Source: Pelodera strongyloides (Eukaryota > Nematoda > Chromadorea > Rhabditida > Rhabditidae). Taken from it: DNA of 64,000 bases. This document shows, in pieces, positions 12,501-25,513 of this stretch. The notes beneath the pieces are model-generated. The model worked only from the letters and a program-made list of their open reading frames with translations. It had not been told where the DNA came from and ran no database searches. The position numbers and the translations under genes are program-made. The stretch covers positions 51,154-115,153 of the forward strand of contig JAANDG010000477.1 of NCBI GenBank assembly GCA_036852015.1. The letters are read 5' to 3'. How positions within the stretch are numbered: position 1 is the stretch's first letter; the number at the start of each line of letters is the position of its first letter.

Positions 12501-15500
12501 AACTGTAGTCAAATCAGTGTTAGTGTACTAGGATAGGATCGGTCAATGAGGCCACGCCTACTAACTACAGTAAGACTCTTAGAGTAGTATTCACAAACAT
12601 GTGCGGTTACAATAAAACAACATTAAATAAATCCAACCCCAACGACAAACGCGTTTTCCCTAACCAGCTATCTCTAACTGCACCGCAGTACCTAATAGAG
12701 TATTTAACTCCTGTTTCGGAAACGCGAAACTGCCCAAAATCTTGCTACAGTACGACCAAAATCGTGCTAGGACTCAAGTTCTTTTTTGAAATTTTGTCTG
12801 GACTCCCTCGCATTTGCTTGTACACTCAACGTCTCCGCTGGAAACTAGAAAGATCTGCTGAATGGTCTGTTTCCCGTTTCGCGTTTCCGAAACAGGAGTT
12901 AACTACTCTACAAACGAAGATTGCAATCGTAATCATAATAATAACTCTTCACCTTCACCTCTTTATTGAGGGAATCAATTCCGGCGAAAGCCACATGAAT
13001 TCCGTGAGCCGGTGAATCCATCTACAAATAAGGAGAACTTTAAAACTTACCATTAGTAAGCTATAAGCTATAAGCTAAACCGAGTAAAAAAAATCATTTC
13101 ACGCAACGCTACTACGTACTACACAAGATACAAGTTACTCAAAAAAAAAAGATTCAAAAATTCAAACAATGAAACTTGAACTTGAAATTGTATATACAAA
13201 GTTACAAAGAGGTTACGGGTGCGAAAACTCCGAGAACGTCAAGCAAACTCAGAACCCATTTACTTCAATAACAACAAAAAGTAATCTGAACCTTACCGTT
13301 CTACGTCCTAACGTTGATCCCGATGAGTCAAGATTTCTCGAATTTCTGGGCGTTAACAATCTGGCGAGGCGATTTTCCTCTATTAACTAAAATTAATATA
13401 ATGCACTGAATAGATGCCATATTCACCACTCAATTCCCCATGGTGAATTTCCCTTCTTTTTCTCTGCGTGTCTCACATTAGAGTGCTATTTTCTGTCCCC
13501 AGGGACTATTTCCCCGAGGGAATCGAAGTGGTGAATATGGCCTCAGATAAACTAACCACATGTGCAGCACAATCAATCATTAGCTAATTATATGCAGTAA
13601 CAACTAAATTCTTACATTTCACAGTAAACGAGTAAACATCTAGAAACACCAAGTAAAAAATTGTTGGATGCGTGCTTACGGGCACTATCCTGATGACGAA
13701 ATAAAATGAGTAAAATTCTGTATTTATATCCAATAATTCAACATGCCTATGTCCAATAATTCAATAATACATTAGGTCAACCCTATCTATGATCATTACT
13801 AACTTAGTAATTGCCAAAGATAGGGACGATAGGGTACTAACTCTCAAAAAAAGTCGAAAAGAAAATCCGCAAACCTTTCCATTCTCGTCAAAGGGGATTG
13901 GATCATTGATCTTCGATGGAAGTTGAATCTATAAGAATTCAACATGAAATCCACGCTGAGAAATTAATTCAAAATTTCAAAATCATGCGGGATCTACATG
14001 ATTATTTGTCATATCTATCAAAGGCGCTCGCAAAAAAACCCGTAGTCAAGAAAAGTGCCTAATCGTGTGTGCGTGCCGAAGCCGAACGAGGAAAAAAACA
14101 TATTGACGGACTGTTGTAAGCACCACGCCAGCGCGTAACATACATCACAAAAACATACAAACAAAGAAACTCTATATAATAAAACCGACATACCCCAAAC
14201 GATCCCAGTGATTCGTGGGTAGAAATGGTGACTGGCTGAAAAGAGATACGAATAAGCTGAATCTAACCATCGAACCAGAAATTTCTTCGGCAGAATATGA
14301 GGATCACCATAGTTAATGGACAAAAGAGTGGGCCTATGTTACACAATAGCATGTGAAATCTCAATCTCAAAACATACTTCACTTAGAGTACTATCAATCA
14401 ATAACTACCTTTCGCGGTGACTCCGCCTCCTCTTTCTCAATAAGTTCTTGCAGCTCCTCCAAAGCTCGTCTACTCTGACTGTTAGGCAACACCAACGCCG
14501 TATCTGAAAAACACAACAGTGAGAAATTTTCATGACGGACAATGAAAAATAAACACGTCTTGAATCCGATAAGAGCTGGCAAATACAACCTGCTGTACTC
14601 CGCAACAACAAACATACAGGGCTGTCTGGAACATAGTGCGAACTCGGTTGCAGGTAGCAGGTCTTAGACTAACGTATAGGTATATAGCTTGAACTTTGAC
14701 CTTAGCAGGAGTGCGAACTCGGTTGCAGGCCTTAAGAATAAGCTATAGGTACAGAGCTTGAACACTTGAACTTTGACCTTACAAGTAGTAGGAGTGCGAA
14801 CTCGGTTGCCAGTCATAAGACTAAAGTATCCAGCTTGACCTTTGACCTTAGCAGGCACTACCTTTCCTACTTCTTATGAGCATATCACCACCCTCATTAG
14901 CATATTTCCACAACAATTTTGCTCGTTCGCGTCGACGACGTATTACCAAGAAAGATGCTGACCCTCTCCTGGTGCTACAATCATCGTCGCATCGTCATCA
15001 TAGAACGAATCCATCCCTCCGATTCCTTCTCCATCAGAATCTGGTACAATCGACGAACTACGAGAAGTCACTTTCTCGCCATTTCCATTTTCTACCCTTT
15101 CTTCGCCTTCATGTGATGCAGCTGGCACATTCTAAAATAAACCTTCACAATATAAATAATTCATTAAAGCGAAATACCGGCCGGTTATTGAAAAACATCG
15201 AGCAGACCACCATCCTTGTGCAGCTTATGTAAATGACATAAATGAGAATAAAAAATCGAGTTAAATTCGAGAAACTCAACATAAGTACATAAGAATTCAG
15301 TTGTCCACGATGCGTTTCAAAAACCGGCGGTATTTCGCTTTAATATACACTATTCAACAATCAAATCAAATCAAATCCAATCATCTACAACGAATCACGG
15401 CTTATCGGTTGACAAAAATAGAAATTAAAAATTTCAAAACTTTCAAAGTACGAACCTCATAGCATGGAAGTGTTTCATCGTGTGCATCAACATCGGATGC

Positions 15501-18500
15501 TGAAAACATATAGAACTTATACTTTTTGACTATTGTTTAAATATCAGGTATCAGAGAATAAATTTGGTTCCGCATCTCAAAGTTTTGGGGAGGTGATTTA
15601 GAATAATTTGCATATAATGCACTGCGGATCGGGAGCTGATTTAGACTAATTTGCATATAATGCTTTACGGATCGGGAGGTGATTTAGATTAATCGTCCGC
15701 ATTTGGCGGGGTGTTTTATGCTATGATCAGGGAAATTTTTGCAAAACTTGAAATGCCTGACACCATTACCTATACATTACGCTTGATTTCCAATGGTTTA
15801 TTATCAAATCACCTGTTTGCTAATCAACGACAACATGCCGAGTCAAATACTACTTTATTTTCATCATTTCATTGTGATGCACACCATGTGGTGTTATTTA
15901 TAAAATAAATAAATAAATAAATAAATAAACGTACTAATAGTCACTATAAAAAAGGCCACATACTGACAAATGTGATCAAGTATGGTATGATAGAACGAAA
16001 CGACCTACCGGAGTTCGGCGCTTCCGCTTCCGCTTCACGTACACCGATCAGCTCCAGCACATCGTCTTTACTCTGAAATAAAGACAATAACTGATAACAG
16101 CAGCCCGAATTCTTTAGAACCTGCGAAACGGTATCACGACAACAGAATGACGAAGACCAAAACAAGGCAAGACGCCTACCTAAACGTAGACTTTGTGCCT
16201 TTGTGGAATAACTAAGGGAATTATAAATTACAAGCTGAAACCCCAAGAGCGTTCCACTAACTTCTTTAAGTAAGCGTTCCAATGGTGGCAGCAGAAACAA
16301 CAGAGCGGCCAGAGCAGACACACGGTGATGTTCTGAAATTGATATTAAATAAAACATAGATGTGCTATAAGACATTTGTGTTGTCGTGGAACTTCATTTG
16401 AGACCAAGTGGCCAACAAACATGTCTTCTTATTATTGTTAACTCCGCACAATGGTACAATTGCCTTTCCCATATTTGGGCGCTTGGAACATGCACGAGGG
16501 CACACATGCATTGCCGTACCACAAAGGTATGTAATTTTGTAAGTAATCGCACAAATCCACTACAATCCACTACAAGCCTTTCTACTGTTCTACCCTATAT
16601 TTACTAAATTTCATGCAAAATGCAACACGTCGATATTATCAATATATAATAATACAGAATACTAGGGTTAGTTACTCGTATCTACTAGTCCAACCCCTCT
16701 CTTGGCTCATAATAGAGTGAATGCGAACTATAGTGACGCAAAACGACATGTTTCTCATTTCCAATAATAAGTGGTCATACACAACTACTCAGTTTACAAC
16801 AGCTCCGACTATTACAAAATCAAAGCAAACTAATGTAAAAACGGTACGCGAATTCTCGCGGTGTCAATTATCAGTACAAAAAAAAACAGAACCGCACTCA
16901 AATTAGCCAGTAAATTGAGTAAATGTAAGTAACACTCCACGACTCCACTTTCGTTTCAGTTTCAACTCAACCGTTCCGAAAGAGGAAAATGGAAGTAGAC
17001 GGACAAGAGGGACGAAAAAATCCCCATCATCATCATTTACTCGAAACTTGCAGCCAAAAGACAAATCAAAAGTGGGCAACTTTTTCAAACATAAATAATA
17101 AACCGTCACTCTTTAGTATCTAATAATATGAAATATCCCAATCCCATTGAAAACCTATAGAACTTCCGTTGAAGTTTGACGTTTGAAATATGTTCTGCTC
17201 TAAATCATCCCCATCCATTAAACTTTAGTCTTTACAACAGTGATCACTAAACACAGAACAGTTAACAGAGTGCCATTGCACTCAAAGAGACACAGAACCC
17301 CCGTCCGAGAAAGAGAAAAAAAAAAGAAAAAAAAAGGAAAAGCGAATTGAAACGTTCCAAGGATTGATCAGAGATCCTATATGTGTACCGGAGCCGGGGC
17401 AGAAAGAGAAGAAAGACCAAAACACATAAGTATACTAACATACGCACACAACCTCAAACCACGAATACACACATTCACATACATGCACGCCTGATACGAT
17501 CACACGCTAAAACATAAGAAATCGTTTTGCTTTATGGTAAGTCTAGTCTTTTTTCTAGGATAAGAGCCCAGCTCGATGAAAAACAAAAGAGCAAAAAAAC
17601 TGTCTAATCGTAAGGTAAGCAGAATGAATGGTGTCGCTGTCGTGTCCATGTAGTTAAGAACACTACCCAAGGTACAACTTATAAATGAATTCAATTAAGC
17701 AGTCCCCAAAAGTAAAATGAATTAGGATGATACATATTATTGCTGGCACACGGAATTCTTACCTTCATTATGCTATGTGAGCTTATTGTTTTCAGTTCAC
17801 AGTACGATCTCTCATCTCAGTCACGGTTCACAGGCCCACTACAGTATGCTCCAGTCTCCAATAAATTAACATTTCACTGTTATTTATTCCGAGCCTCCGG
17901 AAAACTGATGATAAACTATCGTGTCACAGTTATCTGCAACTGTCAAAAGCAAACAAATTAGAAAAAGTGATATTCTACGACCAAAGTGTTCTCACGGAAA
18001 AGAAGGAGCAAAAACGAACTCTCCTCTGAGAAGAGCACAAAACTCAGAAATTGAAAGCGGTTATACATCAGCTTTCGTTAAATACAAAAGCATACATCTA
18101 GCATCATTAGTTTCCCTCAATCTCAAAGCTTAATTGCATAAATTTCCTAAATTGCTTGAGTTTTTCCTTTTCCCCCCTAAATTTGCATAAATTACTTGAC
18201 TCGTGTTCTTATCAGTAGGCACCTAGGCTAGGCGGTACTTAGATACCAAATACCAACCAATTGTTTTTAACAGTAAAATTGTACCTTTGGTGTTAGACAT
18301 ATTAAACAACTATACTTATGAAACAGAACAAGTCATAGTCAACAATGTCAACATGTATATGTACCCTCTAACCCTAAATCACTAACCTAACTTTTAAAGG
18401 ATAAAAGAGGACGAAGAAACAAGAAACGCAATCATTCAAGCACATAAATTGCGCAGTAGTACACAGTAGACTCATTTATTCTAATTGAAAAGTCATTTTT

Positions 18501-21500
18501 CCAAATATCGAAATGTTGTCGCGAATAACAAGATATAAAGTATGTTTTGCTTTGTACTCAAATAAGTTTAAAGGGAATGTCAAGCCGGTTTTGCATGTTG
18601 GGTTAAAAAAAAGCTTGCGTTTTGAAGGTAAGGAAAGTGAAAATAAAAATAGACAAAAACTTTCATGTAAGTAGAAAAACAATTTCAAACCCCTCCAAAA
18701 AACTCCTTCAGTATGGGATTCTAGTCGTGCGGACAGAGCTAAGCCAAATCTCTGTCCACGGGACGGCTTGAATTACCGGCTCGCCGCAACGCGCCCGTTT
18801 GCTTGCGTTGCGGTGCGTTTTGTTCACGTTTATGACAAAATCTCAAATATTTTATTCTGGCGCCATTTTTATGGGTTACTGTATTGGGCGCCTTTTGAGA
18901 TTTACTTAGTCTGCGCCTGGAGATGCCTTTCTGGACTTTCTGCGCAGAATCCCCCTTGACATGCCCTTTAAAACCGACAGCTACCCATCGTCAGAATCTA
19001 CGAAAGGTACGAAAGTGGCGTTATGAGGAAAGAAAGAGTTTCACGTTTCACGTTGATTTACAGTAGCCAAAGGGCCCGGGCCCAGGTCCAGCAGAAAGCA
19101 GAACTAGCGCACTGTACCAAAAAGGCGCAATTATATTTCTTGAAATTCACACAAATCATATAACTTTTGCTTTTGCACAAATTTTGCAATGAACCGTAAA
19201 CCCGAACAAAATTAAGAGTGAATAAAACACAATAAGTGACAACAATGAAAAACAATATTTAGTACCAGTAACGATAACCAATATAGTGGATAACACAATA
19301 AAGTGCTATAAACAAAGTAACCTACCTTGATGATATTGAATAAGCGCCTCGATGTTTATTGTTTTGAGAAGTTCAATTTCTTCGACGTCTTCCGTCTGCA
19401 CTGCTTTAGACACACTAGGTATCCGAGCAGGTGCCTGAACGTAATCATAAGAAGGCAAACCAAAACTGAAACAGAAGTAATCATTATGAAAGCAAAAACA
19501 TACGCACGCGCACTAACACACTTAGGTTTGACCGTCGATCCCTCGTTTGACGCACACCGTCACCCATACTCACACAGAAACAACTTACAAACTAAAACAA
19601 CCTACGTCTACTTGCTCCATTCCTCCAACGGTCGAATTTTTGGATGCATTTGGAATTATAGAAGTTGACTGTTCCTCTTGATCTTTCAGCTATAATTGAA
19701 AAAACAAGAAATAACTAAAAGCTACCAACGAGGTGAATAAACAAGAGTTAGGGTAAGCAGGTGCGATAAATAATAATCGCGTAGAAGAGAACTTTACATG
19801 GACCCATCAAGGAAGTGAAATGCGTCTTTCGAGAATTGGGTTAATTTGACCATACTACAAACTACGATTTCTATTTGATGAAAAGAAACTAACTTTATCA
19901 AACTTTGTCTCAGTCAGGGTCACAGACTCCAGGCGGGTCTTCTTCACAACCGGGGATTTCTAAAATATAAAACTTTTGCTTGAATACGGGCGCAGAGGCA
20001 CACTTATTTTTCCTACTGTAGATTGTTACTCTACTTACAAAACGCTTAGAACCACTCCCGCAAACATTTCAAACTTTAACATATACCTGAAACATGTCGA
20101 TAATACACGATCAAAGGTTGCAACCACCAGACCACCTCCACTTACCCATGGGCTTTATTTTACGCCTCATAAAACGCTAAAAAAGCTAATAACCGAAATA
20201 ACGAGCATAAACGATCTACACTGACCAGTTCCTTTTCGATATTTGCTGCATCCGAACTCTCCTCATTTTCTGCTTCATTAATGGTTGAAAATTGTAGGAC
20301 ATGTCCTCTCTTCGCACGCTAAAGCACATATTTATGATGAGAACGCACTTAGTCACGGTCAGAAGCAGAAGCAGGGCACTCACCAGGTAACAAGCTTACT
20401 TTTTACTTACGACTTAATCACAAAAACAAAAATTTAGTTCAACATATTTGTGTTATGTATCTTTCATTTCCAATTGCAATTCTCACTCTAGTCTATTAGT
20501 AGTGAGATTGAACGAGAAAGACTTGGACAAAAACTCTTCCTGTCGTAAGGAAAAAGACGTTATACCCCAAACAGGCGCACTATCTGATCTACAAACCCTT
20601 AGACTTCATATTTTACAGCGGTACGACGCAGCTAGCCACCCGAAAAGAACAAAGAAGAGCCATCAGTTCTGCGCTACCAAATTACAACGTTTGCTACGGC
20701 GGTGATGGTCACCATGGAAGCGATATTGAAGAAAGGGAATACGATCCATCCCGGGTTGGTTTGTTGGTTATGGAAACATTTCATTATACCCTTAGTTCCC
20801 ACCCCACTCCTACTCTACTAGTAGTTACAGTATCAAATTCTGAGCAGCGTAGTTTTCAAATATACATTCCCACTAATTAATTGCTTTGTGTTTATTAATC
20901 TAAATTCCAAGTTCCATACCGTAGGCTTTTGCTTCACTTGTAATATAGGAAGTGGCACTTGAAAAGTGCGAACTGGACTGGCCACTGAAGCAGGATCGAA
21001 GACTGCCTGAAAGCATTTAGTTAGTCCCGAAAAAGGAGCCATCATTAATTCATTTCGTAGCGATGTTATCTTTTGTATACAATAATAAAATATATGGACC
21101 ATGGGTGCAGGGGTACAGGTTGGTGCGTGAGAACACGCATTTGTCCACCTCCGGAAGAAATTCCAAATTAATATATTTGACCGAAACATGATGTTTTATT
21201 AAAACGTTCATCACTAAGCTAAAGAAACCACCTCCATTTACGCACGGAATTTATACCCTGTGATGGGTGGCGATGCGCCATTCGTAACATGTGTATGTAG
21301 TCAAAAATTAACCAAACCAGATAGCCCGACCTGGCTTTCTAAGAACGCCTTCTCTTTTGGAATACTGAAACATGGATTCCGGACTTCGCGTAGAAACTTC
21401 TTTGCTAGTTCCAAGTAGTTCTGTACAAGGGTGCTCGCATAATCACCTTCAGTGCACTGCCTGAAATTATTTAAGCAGGAAATACATGCAAGTAAATAGT

Positions 21501-22145
21501 AAAGTTAAGTTGCGAGTATACGCACTTATATTACAAATGTCATCCCAATAGAAAACAAAAATGAAAAATACCTCAGATCTAGCGTTGTCTTGCACAGAGG
21601 ACAGAAGCGATCTTTCTTTTCACGTCGGGTACTCATGTAATCATATAGGCATTGTCTAAACGAAAAATATATATAATATACTGTGTTATTATTCTCACAC
21701 ATCGTGAAGCTACAAAAAGAAAGTGAGCAAAAATTACTGTTAACTTTTTTTCAACAAATTTACTATGCTTTATATTGATATATCCCGTTCATACCAAATT
21801 AAATAGAGAAACGAACTTGCAGTACATATGTTGACAGTTCGTTATCTTTGGATCCCGCAAAGTTGACAAACTGAAAAGGTAACAGGTAAATGGACATTCA
21901 AGCTCTGCTTTGCCTGATTCACTTCCTCTGGCTTACTATCGGCAGTATTGGGAAGGCATCTCGAATGGACTCTGTTTTACATAATAAAGGAGAAGCCTAG
22001 GGAGACAAGACCAGGATTTCTCGTTAGTACAGGAGTCGGCTCAGCCACCGCATAGCACTGGCAAAGGCGCTCACCAAATGCCACATCGGAGTTCGCTTCT
22101 AATAGCGTCGAGACAGCTCAACACAGTCGCATTTTCTTTCTGCAT
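9552..22145 (-). CDS. brc-1: BRCA1 homologue (RING-BRCT-BRCT), BRC-1
   Basis: DNA-repair E3 ubiquitin ligase subunit that pairs with BARD1 in the nucleus. I see 23 exons: 22145-22075, 21870-21817, 21655-21572, 21460-21331, 21006-20920, 20318-20226, 19959-19894, 19689-19612, 19434-19326, 16332-16262, 16072-16009, 15499-15456, 15131-14963, 14503-14409, 13928-13875, 13021-12959, 12297-12201, 11991-11867, 11512-11454, 11245-11136, 10504-10405, 10213-10117, 9689-9552. All phases join without a stop, giving 685 aa (C. elegans BRC-1 is roughly 600). The RING has zinc ligands C21, C24, C36, H38, C41, C44, C60, C63 and ends CPLCK as in BRCA1. A helical segment follows (TLVQNYLELAKKFL). The middle is acidic and Ser-rich with no known domain. 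The last eight exons encode tandem BRCTs (HVAFAGIDSLNK; GGAWVRNCLKHGK; KLFAGYRFSFPEKY; GDWILDSLKYFKVVP) and a basic tail. By eye the BRCT1 phosphate-binding Ser and Lys are Ala and Val. The RING with tandem BRCTs makes the family assignment secure; individual junctions may shift by a few bases. Confidence 0.93.
9785..9964. mobile_element. GAGGCCGTATTCACCACTC MITE in brc-1 intron 22
   Basis: Starts GAGGCCGTATTCACCACTCC and ends with the inverted GAGTGGTGAATACGGCCTC, 180 bp. Internal motifs such as CTCTCGGAGAAAATTTACCT match, in opposite orientation, the copy at 56,276. It lies inside an intron, so it is probably neutral to the mRNA. Confidence 0.8.
9997..10100. repeat. tandem repeat of about 32 bp in brc-1 intron 22
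   Basis: Three to four units built on ATACAGTACACAAATCTACAGTATGA, which shares the CTACAGTA word common in nematode non-coding DNA. It ends just before the exon boundary at 10,117. Confidence 0.75.
10731..10955. mobile_element. inverted-repeat element in brc-1 intron 20
   Basis: TCATCAATCGATATCGACAA is mirrored by a right arm ending CGATATCGATTGATGA; further in, CCAACGTTTCGTCACCACG is mirrored around 10,790-10,815. About 225 bp, non-coding. No clear target duplication. Confidence 0.65.
11566..11645. repeat. GACA microsatellite in brc-1 intron 18
   Basis: GACAGACAGATAGACAGACA-type tetranucleotide tract, preceded by a short GAGAGAGG run. No coding role. Confidence 0.85.
12704..12902. mobile_element. 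TTAA-bounded MITE, CTCCTGTTTCGG family, in brc-1 intron 16
   Basis: TTAACTCCTGTTTCGGAAAC at left and the exact inverted GTTTCCGAAACAGGAGTTAA at right, 199 bp. This is another termini family sharing the TTAA boundary with those at 10, 466 and 3,093. The arms are perfect over at least 27 bp, which suggests a fairly recent insertion. Confidence 0.8.
13413..13544. mobile_element. GAGGCC-type MITE in brc-1 intron 15
   Basis: GATGCCATATTCACCACTC at left, inverted GAAGTGGTGAATATGGCCTC at right. A diverged, shorter member (132 bp) of the family at 9,785 and 56,276. Confidence 0.7.
14636..14860. repeat. three tandem units of about 80 bp in brc-1 intron 13
   Basis: Each unit begins GTGCGAACTCGGTTGC and ends with TTGACCTTAGCAGG or a close variant. 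The units start near 14,636, 14,711 and 14,793. Units 1 and 2 are closer to each other than to unit 3. Confidence 0.8.
15164..15343. mobile_element. TTAA-bounded MITE, GCGAAATACC family, copy 3, in brc-1 intron 12
   Basis: TTAAAGCGAAATACCGGCCG at left and inverted GGTATTTCGCTTTAA at right, 180 bp. It starts only about 33 bp upstream of exon 13 in transcription terms, so it lies near a splice donor. Confidence 0.8.
15590..15692. repeat. tandem repeat of about 51 bp in brc-1 intron 11
   Basis: Two full units and a partial built on GGGAGGTGATTTAGAATAAT...TTGCATATAATGC. Separated from an (AAAT)n run at about 15,903-15,928. Confidence 0.7.
16333..19325 (-). other. brc-1: brc-1 intron 9, 3.0 kb
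   Basis: By far the longest intron of the gene. Exons 9 and 10 join in phase across it, so no further coding exon is required. It holds AT-rich sequence, purine tracts near 17,310-17,340 and a small foldback near 18,840-18,905 (arms AAATCTCAAA...TGGCGCC and GGCGCCTTTTGAGATTT). I see no nested gene. Confidence 0.6.
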
Positions 22146-22147
22146 AC

Positions 22148-22153
22148 CTGAAA
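22148..22153 (-). promoter_or_regulatory. probable trans-splice acceptor of brc-1
   Basis: TTTCAG on the minus strand two bases upstream of the chosen ATG (22,145). A strong acceptor with no in-frame upstream coding is typical of spliced-leader addition in nematodes and supports this start codon. A cis-spliced 5' UTR exon is the alternative. Confidence 0.55.
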
Positions 22154-24802
22154 GTAATCAATTAATTTCCACATTTTCGAGCGAGCAAGAGGAAGAACAT
22201 CCATCAAGTAGCTAAGTACACAAACATAAGTTTGTTGTCGGCAAGCACTCTGATAGGGTTACTGAGGGGTTAATCTTACCACTTCCACCGAAGGGTTCGT
22301 TTATTGTTAAACTTAACCCTTCAGCTGAAGTGGTAAGTTTAACCCTTAAGTGCCCCGACTACGGTACCGGGTTTGTGTTTTAGAGCGCACCTTCGGGAAA
22401 ATTTCTGCGGGTAGGTAGCACCAAATAGTGTCGCAACTACTAAAATACGGTAACCTATCCAAAAATTAGAGCACACTAAAAATAACGAGAAATTTGCCTT
22501 AAATAATTTTATTATAATAAAAGCGACCAGCCAAAACGAAATACAAGATGAACATAAAGAATAAGTATATAAATACTTATTAACACATAAAGTGTGTTAA
22601 TAATATATTATAAGGGTTTACGGTAGGTGCATGTACGCTAAATAAACTATTCTATAAAGTGTCAATAAACAAAAATCAAACATAACAAAATATAAAACAT
22701 AAAATCGTGTATAAAGAGGAAAAGCTCGCTTCAAGCATAAAATTACACAAGATACAAAATACAGCTGTTAGAAATAGTCGTTCAGATATGTATTTTAAAT
22801 AATCGTTAACGAACAATGAAAAAACTGGCATTTCTGGATAGAACCTAACGGATACGATAAGTAGGCAGAAGTTGGAGCAATAAACAATTTTAGAGGAAAA
22901 CGATATTCGGTACATCTCATACAATAACGATCTAACAAAGTAAAGGCATACAGGCCAGGCGTCACTCTTCGAAAAGTAGGACAAGGCAAAATGCGCTGTC
23001 TACAAAACCAACAAATCTATTGAAAGCAAAAGACAATCTTTCTAATCTCCATCTCCATTCACACTCCTGCATCAGCGCAGCGCCACTGCAGAACATCCGT
23101 CAGATTCCAGTCAGACCTTTTCAAGATCTTCGCAGTTGATGTACAGTTGATGAACACGCCAGGGGAAGAGGGGACGCGGAAGGCACAAGAAGCATCACAT
23201 CTAAAAAGGGAATAGGAACGCGTACATATCTAGACAAGATGAAATTAACGAAATTCACTGCTCATTTGAGGATTGAGAAGATGGTGTGTAAGTAAAACAT
23301 ACCACAGTGGAAAAGGCTACATTCGGCGATGTTCGTATCGAGAAGCAACACTCCATGCCGATTCAGGACAGTGATCCTCCTCGTCCCACGTACTCGATGC
23401 AGCGCGTTCATAAAATAAACCAAAAGCAGAATAATTCGAATAGCATGAACAATACAGACCATATTTCAATAATAACATGAATAGATAAAGAGAGTTACAC
23501 CACAAAGACTAGTAAAATATATAGTAATTCACTGGGAAAACACGAAGTTTACTGCAAAGTCCAAAAAAAAACTTGAAAAAAATGCACGCTGCGGAGGAAA
23601 AATGCACTATTCAACTTAACCGTTCTCGGCTGACCCCAGGCAGGATCGCGGACAATCTGGACCTCAGGCGGGAATGCCTACCGCTTCGCCGCAGTGTCCG
23701 CCTAACGGGATTACTGTAATCACGGCGGGAATGCCGCAGAACCGTGCATTAAACGTGCATTGCTATATTTTGAAAAATGCAAAGGGCGGGAAGCTCAAAT
23801 TAAACTTAGAAAATTTTTTGGAACTTTTCGAAGTTTCATGTTTTTTCTCTCTATTGTTGTTATTTTCTCTGTCATGTTTCGTTGTGAAGGCTGTTTGATT
23901 TAGAGTTTGTACGTTCTTGGCAGCTACTTGCTACGCCCTCTCCAATCATTCCACACCCGATACGTAAGTTTACTTCTTTTGGAAACATATTGTCAAACGA
24001 TGCGTTGTTTGCTCGTATAGAGTTCCAAGTGAACTATTTTAAGGTGCAATGTTATCGATGCTACGTGATCGGCTGCACTGAAGAGCAGGCTGTTCCAACG
24101 CGTTTTAGCTCGTCCGCTATAGTGAGTTTTTTTCTATGCAATTGTAGACGTATTGGCGTATGTTGTAATGTTCTTGGTTATTCTGTGTACTTTCAGGACT
24201 CATTTGCCTTCTCACCCCGAGTCTTTGGGCACGATAGCTTGCTTTTGGGTAGTGTTTTATCATCATGTAGCAACGCAGTGTCTATGATCTCTCTCTCTCT
24301 CTACTTTAGATTCGTGCAATCGCAATGCATGTTATATATATATTCGCATAACGAATACTTTCATATTACTTAAAACGTGATGTTCAAATTAGCTTTTTAG
24401 ATCGCAATTTTTATTGGTGAACGTTTGCTGCCAAGCTGGATGGCGACCAACAACGGCAACAACCAACTTCTAGTAACATCTTCTCACACGCATCCAAAGC
24501 TCGCGGTCAGTTTCATAGTTATTCGCAGTTATTTGTCCCGTAACGAATTTAACACCTTGATTTTTTTTACGTATTTAATACTAGCTAAATTGCTAGATAA
24601 CATTCTATCCTTTAAAGTTTGCTTAGTGTCTCTGTTAAGTCTGTTTAGCTAAGCCTGGGAAGGGGACTATGAAGGCATATTCGGTGGCGTTTACTGACTT
24701 ATTTTAAAACGGTTAGTTTGCTCGCCATTGCACTTTACAATATACATGTACAATGTGCTCTTATTGCGTCTCAATTGTATCGCGTATCGATGTTCCGTTT
24801 AG

Positions 24803-25513
24803 ACATCGACATCGTTGGATTGGTGACCGCAATGAACTAATGTTGCAATATGGAGAGGATTCTAAAAAAGGTAAGAAAATTCTTGTCTGTTCCATCCCGT
24901 ACTCCAATTTCCATACTTTATTTCGCGTGTTAATATCTAAAGTACTACTGTTCCAGCAAACCAACCACGAGGACACCTTCTCTGTTTTGGTTCGAATTGC
25001 AAGTACCTCGGTATTTTACGCAAACTTTTCCCGCCCTACTGGATGGAATTCAAACATCAGGTATATTGATTTCCTAATTTCCATATAAAAAATTTGTGAA
25101 GCACCTCTACACGTTCTGGCCGTTCTATGTTTATTACATATAACTTCAGGTCCGCCGTCACCTGAATGGCTGTATAAAGGAAGTTTCTATACCACAATAC
25201 GACACCCCCTGACCCTGTTAACCGCAGTCAGCACACGCGCAGGTAAGATATTTAGATTTGGAGAGTGCTGCGTGTGTAAATAATCACCACAAATAATTGC
25301 ACCGTTGTTTTCCTTGTAGTTACATGAATAATATTAATATTTTGGATGTGAATTGATTAGGGATGGAAGTACACCATGCAGTCTACATTTACACTCTACA
25401 CTGTTGTATTAATTTCTAATATTTCAGGGACAAGGTCACAACGATATGCTCTTCTAACCAAAAGGGACAATGACCGCATGCAGGAGCCGGAATCTGCCCC
25501 GGCCAGTCGATAA
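24803..25513 (+). CDS. unidentified gene-like unit, possibly decayed
   Basis: Four blocks with good nematode splice sites: 24,803-24,870, 24,957-25,060, 25,150-25,242 and 25,428-25,513. Blocks 2 to 4 join in one open frame ending in a stop at 25,511-25,513 (last residues MQEPESAPASR). Block 1 is open only in a frame that leads block 2 into a different frame and a stop in block 3. So either the first exon is missed, or the unit carries a frameshift. A possible upstream exon starting MATNNGNNQLL at 24,440 does not match in phase. I recognise no domain. Its place between inverted repeats suggests a transposon-borne or dead gene. Confidence 0.25.
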
